Positions 26,415 through 36,042 of a stretch of DNA of 64,000 nucleotides are shown piece by piece. Source of the DNA: Flavobacterium johnsoniae. Its GTDB lineage: Bacteria > Bacteroidota > Bacteroidia > Flavobacteriales > Flavobacteriaceae. The stretch is taken from positions 1 through 64,000 of the forward strand of contig NZ_MLFK01000013.1 of the NCBI RefSeq assembly GCF_001879205.1, in the 5' to 3' direction. The translations under genes were made by a program, and so were the position numbers. Under the pieces are notes generated by a model. That model was given only the letters and a program-made list of their open reading frames with translations. It had not been told where the DNA came from and made no database searches. Every line of letters begins with the position of its first letter. The first letter of the stretch is position 1.

Positions 26415-27650
26415 ATGACAACATTAATAAAAAACATACAAGAGCTGCTTCAGGTTCGTGAAACTTCAATCGCTAAAGTTTCAGGAGCTGAAATGGCGGA
26501 ACTTCCTACCATCAAAAATGCTTTCTTACTTATAAAAGATAATCTTATTGCTGATTTTGGCCCAATGGAAAATCTTCCTGAAATTAACGCCGATAAGATT
26601 ATAGATGCCACAGGAAAAGTTGTCCTTCCTTCTTGGTGCGACAGTCATACGCATATTGTATATGCAGGAAATCGCGAACAGGAATTTGTAGACCGCATTA
26701 ACGGATTTACATACGAACAAATCGCTAATAGAGGCGGCGGTATTCTAAATTCGGCTAAAAAATTAAACGAAACCTCAGAAGAAGAAATTTATGAGCAGTC
26801 AAAAATTCGTTTAGAAGAAGTAATGCATTTAGGAACCGGAGCTGTCGAAATAAAATCTGGTTACGGATTAACGATCGAAGGTGAATTGAAAATGCTTAGT
26901 GTAATTAAAAAACTGGCTGAAAATTATCCAATTTCAATAAAAGCTACCTTCTTGGGGGCTCATGCTTTTCCAACGCATTACAAAGAAAACAAAGAAGGAT
27001 ATATTGACGAAATCATTAACCAAATGCTTCCGGAAATTGCCCAAAATAAACTGGCAGATTATGTTGATGTTTTCTGCGAAAGCGGTTATTTTTCTGTTGA
27101 AGAAACCGAAAAAATCATGCAGGCCGGAATTGATTTTGGCTTAAAGCCAAAAATTCATGTCAATCAATTTAATTCTATTGGCGGTATTCAGGCCGGAATT
27201 AAATATAAGGCACTTTCTGTCGATCATCTAGAAGTTATGAACCCGGAAGATATTGAAGCTTTAAAAGGCACCGAAACGATGCCGGTCGCATTACCTTCGT
27301 GTTCGTATTTTTTAAGCATACCTTACACACCGGCGCGCGAAATGATTAAAGCGGGTTTACCTTTGGCCCTGGCAACAGATTTTAATCCCGGTTCTACTCC
27401 ATCAGGAAACATGAACTTTGTTGTTGCAACAGCATGTATCAAAATGAAAATGACTCCCGAAGAAGCCATAAATGCGGCAACAATAAACGGCGCTTATGCA
27501 ATGGGACTTTCAGAAACCCACGGAAGCATCACAAAAGGCAAAAAAGCCAATTTAATCCTGACAAAACCTATTTCATCTTATTACCAGATTCCTTATGCCT
27601 TTGGGAGCAATTTAATTGAAAATGTTTTTGTTGAAGGCCAAATTATATAA
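26415..27650 (+). CDS. hutI: Imidazolonepropionase (histidine degradation)
   Basis: The ATG at 26415 gives 411 residues; a frame from 26391 runs through the upstream repeat. It hydrolyses imidazolonepropionate to formiminoglutamate in the hut pathway. Amidohydrolase metal motifs are present: CDSHTH at about 77-82, a His in FLGAHAFP, VNQFNS and ATDFNPGS. EIKSGYG and LPSCSYFL are typical of the family. The next hut gene, hutG, lies 1.1 kb on, separated by one minus-strand gene. hutH and hutU are not in the window. Confidence 0.95.
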   Translation: MTTLIKNIQELLQVRETSIAKVSGAEMAELPTIKNAFLLIKDNLIADFGPMENLPEINADKIIDATGKVVLPSWCDSHTHIVYAGNREQEFVDRINGFTYEQIANRGGGILNSAKKLNETSEEEIYEQSKIRLEEVMHLGTGAVEIKSGYGLTIEGELKMLSVIKKLAENYPISIKATFLGAHAFPTHYKENKEGYIDEIINQMLPEIAQNKLADYVDVFCESGYFSVEETEKIMQAGIDFGLKPKIHVNQFNSIGGIQAGIKYKALSVDHLEVMNPEDIEALKGTETMPVALPSCSYFLSIPYTPAREMIKAGLPLALATDFNPGSTPSGNMNFVVATACIKMKMTPEEAINAATINGAYAMGLSETHGSITKGKKANLILTKPISSYYQIPYAFGSNLIENVFVEGQII

Positions 27651-27708
27651 GAGGACATAATTGAATACAAGGCTGGAATTTTAAACAGCAAAAGAGATAT
27701 AAAAAGAA

Positions 27709-27740
27709 AAAAGGTCTGCAAATAAATCTGCAGACCTTTT
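27709..27740. terminator. Bidirectional terminator
   Basis: AAAAGGTCTGCA and TGCAGACCTTTT form a perfect 12-bp stem with an 8-nt loop. It lies between two converging genes and has A/T runs on both sides. Confidence 0.85.
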
Positions 27741-27768
27741 TTATGTGGTATTTATTTTGCGAGATAGA

Positions 27769-28650
27769 TTATCTCAAGCTGAAACTTGTTTTAGAAACTA
27801 ATTCATCATTATCAAAAACATTGATAAAATAAGTTCCTTTAGCAAAATCTTTTCCAGGAAGATCTTCTGTAACATTTACTGTTTTGTTTTCATACTTCAC
27901 AGTTGTTTTAAAACTGTATGTTAAAGTATTATCTCCAAAACTCTCTGTTTTTTTCTCGCCTAAAACGTTATTTTTTGCATCAATAACTTGTACATAATAC
28001 GTTTTATCTCCAGATTTTGCAATTTGGTTTTCAGCAATAGTAAAACTTACTTTTAAGACATCGGCACGACTTGCTTTGTCTGTTTCAATTTGTTTTCCAG
28101 AGCTTTTCAATTTATAAGCTGAAGTTTTAGTGTTCAAAACAGATAATTTAGCACCTTTTTCAACTGTTTTTGCAAGCTCTTCATTTTGTCCTACAAGTAC
28201 TTCATTGTATTTTTTAGATTCTCCTAATACAGTAATTGTACTATCTCTTTGAACTGTTAAAACACCATTTTGTTTTTTCAATTCGTCATTCTCAGCAACC
28301 AAAGTTTTCATTTTACCCTGCATTGCCTGAACTTGAGATCTGTATTTAGAAACATCACCTTTAGATTTATTTAAATCATCCATTAAAGCGACAACTTTAT
28401 CTCTTTCCTGAATTAATTCATCAGACATTGAAGTATTTTCAGCAATTGCAGCATCATAAGTTGCTTTTAATTCCTGAAGATCTTTCATAACAGATTCTTT
28501 TTCTGTCATTGTAGTTGTAAGTTCTGTCTTAACTACATCAGTATCAGAAGATAATTTAAAAATATACACTAAGCTACCAATCAGTAGGACTGCTAAAACC
28601 GCTATAACCGCTTTTAGACTTGAATTGTTGTTGTTCTTTGGGTTTTCCAT
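27769..28650 (-). CDS. Membrane-anchored coiled-coil protein
   Basis: The 293-residue protein has one N-terminal membrane segment (about 13-31, LKAVIAVLAVLLIGSLVYIF) after a short cytosolic tail. A long coiled coil follows (about 35-160, heptads of Glu, Lys, Leu). The C-terminal 120 residues are beta-rich and may be a globular domain exported to the periplasm. I do not recognise a family. It lies between hutI and hutG on the opposite strand. Confidence 0.8.
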   Translation of the reverse strand: MENPKNNNNSSLKAVIAVLAVLLIGSLVYIFKLSSDTDVVKTELTTTMTEKESVMKDLQELKATYDAAIAENTSMSDELIQERDKVVALMDDLNKSKGDVSKYRSQVQAMQGKMKTLVAENDELKKQNGVLTVQRDSTITVLGESKKYNEVLVGQNEELAKTVEKGAKLSVLNTKTSAYKLKSSGKQIETDKASRADVLKVSFTIAENQIAKSGDKTYYVQVIDAKNNVLGEKKTESFGDNTLTYSFKTTVKYENKTVNVTEDLPGKDFAKGTYFINVFDNDELVSKTSFSLR

Positions 28651-28747
28651 ATTTAATAATTTTCTTTAAAAACAAATTTAAGAATTAATATATCTTAATA
28701 ACGTAAGTTGTTACAATTATATTATTTTTGGAAAATAAATTTTTTTC

Positions 28748-29794
28748 ATGGAGAAATTGATTCCTTTTACTGTCAATGATTTGGCAAAAGTCACAAATCA
28801 TCGTAGTGGTGAAATAAAATTCGGAGAAAAAATGATTGTCCTTCCAAAAGGAGTTGACAAAATCAAGTTTTTGCAAGAATCAGAGGCAAAATACGTCCTT
28901 TTAGGAATACCAGAAGATATTGGTGTACGCGCCAATTACGGAAGACCTGGTGCGGCATCGGCCTGGGAAAATGCTATTAAAAGTATTGCCAACATTCAGC
29001 ACAATCGTTTTTCTAAAGGAAGCCAGATTATTGTTTTAGGACAATTAGATGTGGCTCAGGAAATGCGTGATGTCGAAAATTTAGATTTTAACGATATCGA
29101 CGATCGTTCAAAATTAAGTCAGTTAGTCGAAAAAATAGACAAAGAAGTTTCTCATATTATTTTCAAGATAATAAAAGCCGGAAAAACACCAATTATTATT
29201 GGCGGCGGTCATAATAATGCTTACGGTAACATTAAAGGTTCTGCTTTAGCCAAAGGAAAACCAATCAATGCTATTAATTTTGATGCCCATTCTGATTTTA
29301 GAATTCTGGAAGGACGACACAGCGGTAATGGCTTTTCGTATGCTTATGAAGAAGGATTTTTAAAGAAATATTTCATTTTTGGTCTTCACGAAAACTATAC
29401 TTCCAAAAGTGTATTAGATATTATTAAAAAACTTGAAGACCGCGTTCGTTACAATACGTACGACAGTGTTAATATTCGAAAAGAAAAAGATTTTAGCAGA
29501 GAAATGGCACTTGCACTCGAATTTATAAAAACAGATTCATTTGGAATTGAAATTGATTTGGATGCTATTCCTAATATTGCCAGCAGTGCTATGACAATAA
29601 GCGGCTTTTCGGTAGAAGAATTAAGACAGTTTATTTCGTTTTTTGGACAGCACAAAAACGCGGCCTATTTACATATCTGCGAAGGCGCACCAGATTTAGC
29701 CGATTCTCCAAACAATAATTTAATTGGAAAATTAATTGGCTACCTGGTAACCGATTTTATAAAAGCCAACAACGAAAAAGAGAAATTACACTGA
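28748..29794 (+). CDS. hutG: Formimidoylglutamase, arginase family
   Basis: The 348-residue protein belongs to the ureohydrolase superfamily. Metal-binding motifs are GGGHNNAYGN, NFDAHSDFR (Asp-His-Asp) and GIEIDLDAI (Asp-Asp), in order. The long form with an extra N-terminal region is the Bacteroidetes formimidoylglutamase, completing histidine degradation to glutamate and formamide; its closeness to hutI supports this over arginase or agmatinase. The upstream gap has a TATTTTTG element that could be a -7 box. Confidence 0.88.
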   Translation: MEKLIPFTVNDLAKVTNHRSGEIKFGEKMIVLPKGVDKIKFLQESEAKYVLLGIPEDIGVRANYGRPGAASAWENAIKSIANIQHNRFSKGSQIIVLGQLDVAQEMRDVENLDFNDIDDRSKLSQLVEKIDKEVSHIIFKIIKAGKTPIIIGGGHNNAYGNIKGSALAKGKPINAINFDAHSDFRILEGRHSGNGFSYAYEEGFLKKYFIFGLHENYTSKSVLDIIKKLEDRVRYNTYDSVNIRKEKDFSREMALALEFIKTDSFGIEIDLDAIPNIASSAMTISGFSVEELRQFISFFGQHKNAAYLHICEGAPDLADSPNNNLIGKLIGYLVTDFIKANNEKEKLH

Positions 29795-29866
29795 AGTTCA
29801 ACTGGCTTAAAACCACACATTTTCCAAATAATACAAGATTCAAATAAACGATTGACCGAATAAACC

Positions 29867-29874
29867 TATCTTTG
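29867..29874 (+). promoter_or_regulatory. Probable -7 element of the helicase promoter
   Basis: TATCTTTG matches TAnnTTTG 45 bp before the helicase start. The -33 partner is weak. Confidence 0.45.
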
Positions 29875-29918
29875 CACAGAATTTAGTACTTAAAACTAAA
29901 ATTCTTAATTAGTAAGAT

Positions 29919-31166
29919 ATGTTATTCGAAGATTTATCACTTTCAAAAAGTATACAAAAGGCCGTATTTGAAGAAGGCTACCTAAACCCCACTCCCATTC
30001 AGGAAAAATCTATTCCGATTGTATTAGCCGGACGAGATTTGATTGGCTGTGCGCAAACCGGTACCGGAAAAACTGCGGCATTTGCAATTCCAATTATACA
30101 CCAGCTGCACCGAATTGTAGGCTCATCAAAAAAAGCAAAACAAATTCGTGCTCTTATTGTAACTCCTACACGTGAATTGGCGGTTCAAATAGGTCAAAGT
30201 TTTGACACCTATTCTAAATACACCAATTTAACACAATTAACGATTTTTGGAGGAGTTTCTCAAAATCCGCAGGTTGATGCACTAAAAAATGGTGTCGATG
30301 TTTTGGTTGCAACACCAGGCCGATTGTTAGATTTACAAAAACAAGGTTTTCTGGATTTAAATCATTTACACACTTTAGTTTTAGATGAAGCCGATCAGAT
30401 GCTGGATATGGGTTTTATAAACGATGTAAAAAAGATTGTAAAGCTTACTCCTAAAAACAGACAAACTTTATTGTTCTCTGCCACCATGCCGTTAGCGATT
30501 CGCGAATTGGCTGAAATGTTTCTGCAGGATCCGGAAAAAGTAGAAGTTTCTCCGGTTTCATCAACTGCAGAAAATGTAGAACAGCGTATTTATTTTGTTG
30601 ACAAAACAGAAAAAAGAAATTTACTGTATCATTTAATTAAAAATGAGAATTTATCAAATGTGCTTGTTTTTTCGAGAACCAAACACGGCGCTGATAATGT
30701 AGTAAAAGCACTTCGAAAAAAAGATATTCCGGCTGAAGCAATTCACGGAGATAAATCTCAAAATGCAAGACAACGTGTTTTGGATGCGTTTAAAAATAAG
30801 GAAGTCGGCGTACTGGTAGCTACAGATATTGCAGCAAGAGGAATTGACATTGATCAATTACCGTATGTAATCAATTTTGATTTACCAAATATACCGGAAA
30901 CCTACGTACACCGTATAGGCCGTACTGGACGTGCAGGAAATGGAGGAATTGCAATTTCTTTTTGCGGTAAAGATGAAGAACCTTACTGGAAAGACATTAA
31001 GAAATTGATAAAAGTTGATGTAAAAATTATTACAGATCATCCTTATCCATGGCACGCAGGAAGTCCGGAAGCTGGCGAAAAACCTAAAAATTCAAACAGA
31101 AGCGGCGGTGCTCACAAATCGAGAAAATCGAGTGCTTCAAAACAAAATAAAAAACGCTGGTATTAA
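29919..31166 (+). CDS. DEAD-box RNA helicase, RhlE-like
   Basis: The 415-residue protein has all helicase motifs in order: Q motif (PTPIQEKSIP), AQTGTGKT, PTRELA, GGVSQNP, TPGRLLD, DEAD, SAT, VFSRTKHGAD, ATDIAARGID and HRIGRTGR. A basic tail (about 380-415, rich in Lys, Ser, Arg) probably binds RNA. It is ATP-dependent and likely acts in ribosome assembly or mRNA decay. The closest group is RhlE. Its stop codon overlaps that of the next gene on the other strand. Confidence 0.93.
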   Translation: MLFEDLSLSKSIQKAVFEEGYLNPTPIQEKSIPIVLAGRDLIGCAQTGTGKTAAFAIPIIHQLHRIVGSSKKAKQIRALIVTPTRELAVQIGQSFDTYSKYTNLTQLTIFGGVSQNPQVDALKNGVDVLVATPGRLLDLQKQGFLDLNHLHTLVLDEADQMLDMGFINDVKKIVKLTPKNRQTLLFSATMPLAIRELAEMFLQDPEKVEVSPVSSTAENVEQRIYFVDKTEKRNLLYHLIKNENLSNVLVFSRTKHGADNVVKALRKKDIPAEAIHGDKSQNARQRVLDAFKNKEVGVLVATDIAARGIDIDQLPYVINFDLPNIPETYVHRIGRTGRAGNGGIAISFCGKDEEPYWKDIKKLIKVDVKIITDHPYPWHAGSPEAGEKPKNSNRSGGAHKSRKSSASKQNKKRWY

Positions 31167-31178
31167 CCGGCGTTTTTT
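31149..31178. terminator. Bidirectional terminator whose loop holds both stop codons
   Basis: AAAAAACGCTGG (31149-31160) pairs with CCGGCGTTTTTT (31167-31178), with one T-G pair. The 6-nt loop TATTAA contains the helicase stop (31164-31166) and the complement of the kinase stop (31163-31165). Confidence 0.85.
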
Positions 31179-33352
31179 GCTTCTGTAATTAAGTAATTTA
31201 AAATTTTAAATAATTTTACCGGTTCAAACGGTTTTACAATAATATCATTCATTCCGGATGAAATTGCTTCATCAGTAATTTCATCTTTATCAAAAGCGGT
31301 CAGAGCCACGATTGGGGTTTTTATACCCAATAAACGAATCCTTTTTGTTGTTTCAAATCCATTCATTAATGGCATGTTAATATCCATTAAAATGAGATCA
31401 AAACCTTCTTTTTCTAATATTGCCAAAGCTCCAAAACCGTCATCGACAACTTTACAGATAAAATTGTTTTTTTCAATGATTTTTTTGGTCACTAACTGAT
31501 TAATCAAATTATCTTCGACAATAAGAATTTTATAAATTTCGCTGGATGTTAAATCTACTTCGATATCTTCAATAATTTTTTGTGTTTTTAATGGATCATG
31601 CTCAAACGGAATAACAAATGAAAATGAAGTTCCGGCGCCAAGATCACTTTCCAGGGTAATTGTACTCCCAAAAAGCCCCAATAATCTTTTTACAATACTA
31701 AGTCCCAAACCAGTTCCCTGATAATCTTCATCTTTTCTTCCTACCTGAACAAATTTTTCAAATATTTTATTCTGATCTACTGCTGCAATTCCTACCCCGT
31801 TATCTTTAATTAAAAAATCGAGATAATAAAACTTCCCTTCTATCCTGTCTAATTTTACGATAATTTCAACTTCTCCGTCTTTGGTAAATTTTAATGCATT
31901 ACTAACCAGGTTCATTAAAATCTGTGCCAGACGCAGTTTATCACCAATTAAATATTCCGGAATATATTCATCTATTTCAACGCTTATTTTATTGTTATTC
32001 TTTTGAGATAAAAAAGAAAGTGAGTTTTTAATCATTGAAATTTCATCAGAAATATTAAATGTTAGATTTTCAAGCACCACTTTATTCTCTTCAATCTTAT
32101 TAATCTGCAATATATCATTAACCAGTGAAAGCAAATATCTGGCCGAAAATTTCAAAGCACTTAAATGCTGGCTCTGTGATAATTCTTTATGTTCTTCGAG
32201 AAGCATGTTTGTTATTCCTACCACACCATAGAGCGGCGTACGCAATTCGTGGCTTATAGTCGAAATAAATTGTGTTTTGAGCACTGAGGCTTCCTCTGCG
32301 ATTTCTTTTGCCTGTAAAAGCTCTAAATTGTGTTTCTTCTTAAATCCTATATTCTTAATCAGTGTTACAATCAAGAAAAGCAGAATAAAAGAGATGAGAA
32401 TAAACAATATAACGATAATTCGGGATTTTTTAAGACTTTGAGACTGAGAGGTTTTCTCGTTTTCAATTTTATCAATTTGCCTTTTGTATTCGTCTAGTTC
32501 TAAATTAAAACCAGCAATTGAAGCTTTTTTTAGTTTTTCCTGATTATAAAGTTCTTCGGTAATTTCATTAAACAAGACAAGATGTTTATATGCCTCCTTA
32601 TAATTCTTTATTTTGGTCAAGAATTTTGAATACTCCAAATGTGCATAGGACAAATCTGATTGTTCATCACTGTTCTTTCCGGCTGCAATTGCTTTTAAAA
32701 AATAAGAATTTGCAGCATCATCAGCATCAATAAAGTTAGCATACATGCCATTTAGCATATAAACAATAATTTCTGTAGATTCATCGCCGTACTTTTCGAT
32801 ATTATTACCCACAAATTTTAGGTATGGATATCCTTCTCTAAACCTTCCAATATCAAAATATGCCCAGGCAATATTTACATTGGTAAAATAAACCTGACTG
32901 ATATCGTTTGTTTTTAAGCTGTATGCAATTGATTTTTTGTAATAATTAATTCCTTTATCGAATTGTTTTTTCTCAAAACAATAAATGTTGCCAATATTAT
33001 TATTAAGGCTGTATTTTAGAGAATCATTATTGGTTTTGTTGGCGTAGTACAACCCTTTGTTGTAAAAGAAAATTGCTTTATCAAACTCAGAAAGTTCATT
33101 ATAATTGCCGGCAATAACTTTGTAGGATTTTGCTATTAAAACATTATTCTTGGCCGCTGTAGCGTAATTTAATGCAACACGTGAAGTAATGAGCGATTTC
33201 TCGAAATTAGAATCTTTAAAATCGTTCCAGGCTTGTTTAACAAGTTTATTAATCCGTGACTCCGAAACTGGTTCAGATTGACCGACAGCCAAATTGCTGA
33301 AACAATTCAGAAAGAGTAATACAAATAAAAAAATCCGTATGTGGGGCATCAA
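31163..33352 (-). CDS. Hybrid histidine kinase with periplasmic TPR domain
   Basis: The 729-residue protein starts with a signal peptide (about 1-24). About six TPR-like repeats (30-280) lie in the periplasm, followed by a membrane helix (311-332) and a HisKA domain (FISTISHELRTPLYG, His368). Then come a HATPase domain (LVSNALKFTKDG, DNGVGI, GTGLGLSIVK) and a receiver domain with Asp657 (LILMDINMPLMNG). There is no DNA-binding output, so signal must pass to another protein. The first Met or the second (33349) may be the start. Confidence 0.92.
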   Translation of the reverse strand: MMPHIRIFLFVLLFLNCFSNLAVGQSEPVSESRINKLVKQAWNDFKDSNFEKSLITSRVALNYATAAKNNVLIAKSYKVIAGNYNELSEFDKAIFFYNKGLYYANKTNNDSLKYSLNNNIGNIYCFEKKQFDKGINYYKKSIAYSLKTNDISQVYFTNVNIAWAYFDIGRFREGYPYLKFVGNNIEKYGDESTEIIVYMLNGMYANFIDADDAANSYFLKAIAAGKNSDEQSDLSYAHLEYSKFLTKIKNYKEAYKHLVLFNEITEELYNQEKLKKASIAGFNLELDEYKRQIDKIENEKTSQSQSLKKSRIIVILFILISFILLFLIVTLIKNIGFKKKHNLELLQAKEIAEEASVLKTQFISTISHELRTPLYGVVGITNMLLEEHKELSQSQHLSALKFSARYLLSLVNDILQINKIEENKVVLENLTFNISDEISMIKNSLSFLSQKNNNKISVEIDEYIPEYLIGDKLRLAQILMNLVSNALKFTKDGEVEIIVKLDRIEGKFYYLDFLIKDNGVGIAAVDQNKIFEKFVQVGRKDEDYQGTGLGLSIVKRLLGLFGSTITLESDLGAGTSFSFVIPFEHDPLKTQKIIEDIEVDLTSSEIYKILIVEDNLINQLVTKKIIEKNNFICKVVDDGFGALAILEKEGFDLILMDINMPLMNGFETTKRIRLLGIKTPIVALTAFDKDEITDEAISSGMNDIIVKPFEPVKLFKILNYLITEAKNAG

Positions 33353-33389
33353 TCGGCTAGTTTTATCAAATATACACTTAAAAATAAAA

Positions 33390-33422
33390 AAAAGCTGTAT
33401 TTCCTATAAAAATACAGCTTTT
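33390..33422 (-). terminator. Terminator of the cation symporter gene
   Basis: AAAAGCTGTATTT and AAATACAGCTTTT form a perfect 13-bp stem with a 7-nt loop. It lies 42 bp after the symporter stop codon. Confidence 0.85.
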
Positions 33423-33463
33423 CTTTTCCAGCTATTCTGTTCTTGCTTTTCTTACAAAAGCAA

Positions 33464-34744
33464 TTAATTTTCCAGTACGGTATCAGAATCGTCATTTCCT
33501 TCCCATTTTCCAACAACCGAAGTTGCCAGTGCGTTTCCAAGTACATTTGTTGCACTTCTAAACATATCACAGAAATGATCAATTGGCAAAATCAAGGCAA
33601 TACCTTCAACCGGAATTTTAAACATTCCGCAGGTAGCAGCCACAATAACCAAACTCGCTCTGGGCACACCCGCAATACCTTTACTGGTTAACATTAAAAC
33701 CAAAAGCATAGCCATTTGTGTCCCTAAATCCAGATGTACTCCATAAAACTGAGCAATAAAAATACTGGCAAAAGTCATGTACATCATACTTCCGTCCAGA
33801 TTAAACGAATATCCAAGAGGCAGCATAAATGCTACAATTTTATCTTTTACTCCAAAATCCTCTAATTCTTCTGTCAATTTAGGAAAAACAGCCTCACTGC
33901 TTGTCGTTCCAAAAGCAATTGCTAACGGCCCTACAATGCGTCTTAATAATTCTGTCATTCTTCCTTTTAAGAAAATATAACCTACCACTATCAAAACAAC
34001 CCATAACGTACTAATTCCGACTAAAAATGACCCGAAAAATTTAAAATAGGTAATAATTAATTCTTCTGCATCTCTAATAGCAAATACTCCTGCAATAGCA
34101 CCAAAAACTCCAATTGGAGCAAAGTTCATTACATAGTTTACCATTTTTAAAACAATATGCGAAGCTTTATCAAATGCATTTATAATTGGTTTTACCGTAC
34201 TTCCTAATGAAGCAGCTGCTAGTCCAAAAAAGATAGAGAATATTACAATTTGTAAAATTTCATTAGTTGCCAGTGACTCAAAAATACTTTTAGGAACAAT
34301 ATGTTCCACAAAATTTTCAACAGATAATATTTTTGTTTTAGCCGTAACTTCAGTAGCCGCAGCCATATCTACGTGATCTAATTTTAAACCAACTCCTGGT
34401 TTTAAAACATTCACAAAGAATAATCCAATTAATAAGGATATAAAAGAAGCGGTAAAAAACCAGCCAAGCGCTTTTCCGCCAACTCTTCCAACGGTTTTTA
34501 TATCGCCTAATTTGGCAATTCCCACTACTAAAGTGGTAAAAACCAAAGGAGCAATAATCATTTGCACTAATCTGATAAAGATTGTGGCAAGCATTTTTAT
34601 TTTATTACTAAATGATACTGCCGCTTCTTGGGAAATTGAATTGTGAATAATAATTCCCAAAGCTGCTCCAAGCACCATCGCAATAATAATCTGCCCGGTT
34701 AATCCTGAAAAAAACGATTTCTTTTTGTTTTCTGTAACTTGCAT
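33464..34744 (-). CDS. Dicarboxylate/amino acid:cation symporter (DAACS)
   Basis: The 426-residue inner-membrane protein has eight helices and two re-entrant loops. Family motifs are AFGTTSSEAVFP (serine-rich HP1 tip) and GYSFNLDGSMMYM (NMDGT-like). Glutamate, aspartate or C4-dicarboxylates are the usual substrates, with Na+ or H+. The N-terminus has a cytosolic Lys-rich start. It is a single gene, 50 bp after aroC on the same strand and possibly cotranscribed. Confidence 0.93.
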   Translation of the reverse strand: MQVTENKKKSFFSGLTGQIIIAMVLGAALGIIIHNSISQEAAVSFSNKIKMLATIFIRLVQMIIAPLVFTTLVVGIAKLGDIKTVGRVGGKALGWFFTASFISLLIGLFFVNVLKPGVGLKLDHVDMAAATEVTAKTKILSVENFVEHIVPKSIFESLATNEILQIVIFSIFFGLAAASLGSTVKPIINAFDKASHIVLKMVNYVMNFAPIGVFGAIAGVFAIRDAEELIITYFKFFGSFLVGISTLWVVLIVVGYIFLKGRMTELLRRIVGPLAIAFGTTSSEAVFPKLTEELEDFGVKDKIVAFMLPLGYSFNLDGSMMYMTFASIFIAQFYGVHLDLGTQMAMLLVLMLTSKGIAGVPRASLVIVAATCGMFKIPVEGIALILPIDHFCDMFRSATNVLGNALATSVVGKWEGNDDSDTVLEN

Positions 34745-34795
34745 TAATTTACTTTTTGATTATTAAAATATAAGACCCTCACTGTCTTACTTTTT

Positions 34796-35854
34796 TTAAT
34801 ATGTTTTGTTGATCAAATAAAAATCAGCCAAAACAATTGCCGCCATCGCCTCAACGATTGGCACTGCACGAGGCACAACACACGGATCATGACGCCCTTT
34901 TCCGGTCATTGGTGTTATGTTTCCTTTATTATCAAGAGAGTCCTGAGTCTGCATGATAGTCGCAACAGGTTTAAAAGCTACTCTAAAATAAATATCCATT
35001 CCGTTGCTTATTCCTCCCTGGATTCCTCCTGAAAGATTTGTTTTTGTAGTTCCGTCCGGATTATATAAATCGTTATGCTCACTTCCTTTCATTTCAGAAC
35101 CAGAGAAACCGCTTCCGTACTCAAAACCTTTTACAGCATTAATAGAAAGCATTGCTTTTCCTAATTCGGCATGCAATTTATCAAAAACAGGTTCGCCTAA
35201 ACCAACCGGAACATTTTGAATAACACATGAAACCACGCCGCCAACAGTATCTCCCTGTTTGCGAATATCACGAATATATTCTTCCATAATCGCTGCCGAC
35301 TTCTCATCTGGACAACGCACGGGATTGCTTTCTATTTTAGAAAAATCTAAATCCTGATAAGGCGTATCTAAATGAATTGGCCCAACAGAAGACACATAAG
35401 CATTAATTTTAATTTCAGGAAGCATTTGTTTTGCAATCGCCCCTGCTACTACTCTGCTTGCTGTTTCGCGTGCAGAACTTCTTCCGCCGCCACGATAATC
35501 ACGAAAACCATATTTTTGATCATACACATAATCGGCATGACTTGGTCTGTAATTATCTTTTATATGAGAGTAATCGTCTGATTTTTGATTGGTATTCGGA
35601 ATAATAAAACCAATAGGGGTCCCTGTAGTTTTACCTTCAAATATTCCAGATAAGAACTGAACGCTGTCTGGTTCTTTTCTTTGTGTTACTATTGCCGACT
35701 GTCCCGGTTTTCTGCGAGACATTTCAACTTCAATTGCTTCTAAATCAAGTTCTATCCCTGATGGACAACCGTCTATAATACCGCCTAAAGCTTCACCATG
35801 AGATTCTCCAAATGTGGTAACTTTATATAGGGTGCCGTAGCTATTTCCTGCCAT
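34796..35854 (-). CDS. aroC: Chorismate synthase
   Basis: The 352-residue protein makes chorismate from EPSP with reduced FMN, the last common step to aromatic amino acids. Signatures: GNSYGTLYKVTTFGESHG at the N-terminus, RPSHADYVYDQKYG, GGGRSSARET, and KGRHDPCVVPRAVPIVEAM near the end. The length is standard. No other shikimate gene is nearby. Confidence 0.97.
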   Translation of the reverse strand: MAGNSYGTLYKVTTFGESHGEALGGIIDGCPSGIELDLEAIEVEMSRRKPGQSAIVTQRKEPDSVQFLSGIFEGKTTGTPIGFIIPNTNQKSDDYSHIKDNYRPSHADYVYDQKYGFRDYRGGGRSSARETASRVVAGAIAKQMLPEIKINAYVSSVGPIHLDTPYQDLDFSKIESNPVRCPDEKSAAIMEEYIRDIRKQGDTVGGVVSCVIQNVPVGLGEPVFDKLHAELGKAMLSINAVKGFEYGSGFSGSEMKGSEHNDLYNPDGTTKTNLSGGIQGGISNGMDIYFRVAFKPVATIMQTQDSLDNKGNITPMTGKGRHDPCVVPRAVPIVEAMAAIVLADFYLINKTY

Positions 35855-36042
35855 TGTAATTAGTTTTGAGCAAATGTAAGTTTTATGAATTAAATTAAAA
35901 AATTAAAAATTGGTAATATTAATTAAAGATTAAACAGTTTAAAAATCACAATTTATTAAAATTGACCTCAAATTAGTAACCTTTTGATAAAACAAATCCA
36001 GTTAGATATTCATTCATTTGTAGAACTTCAAAATAAGAAAAA

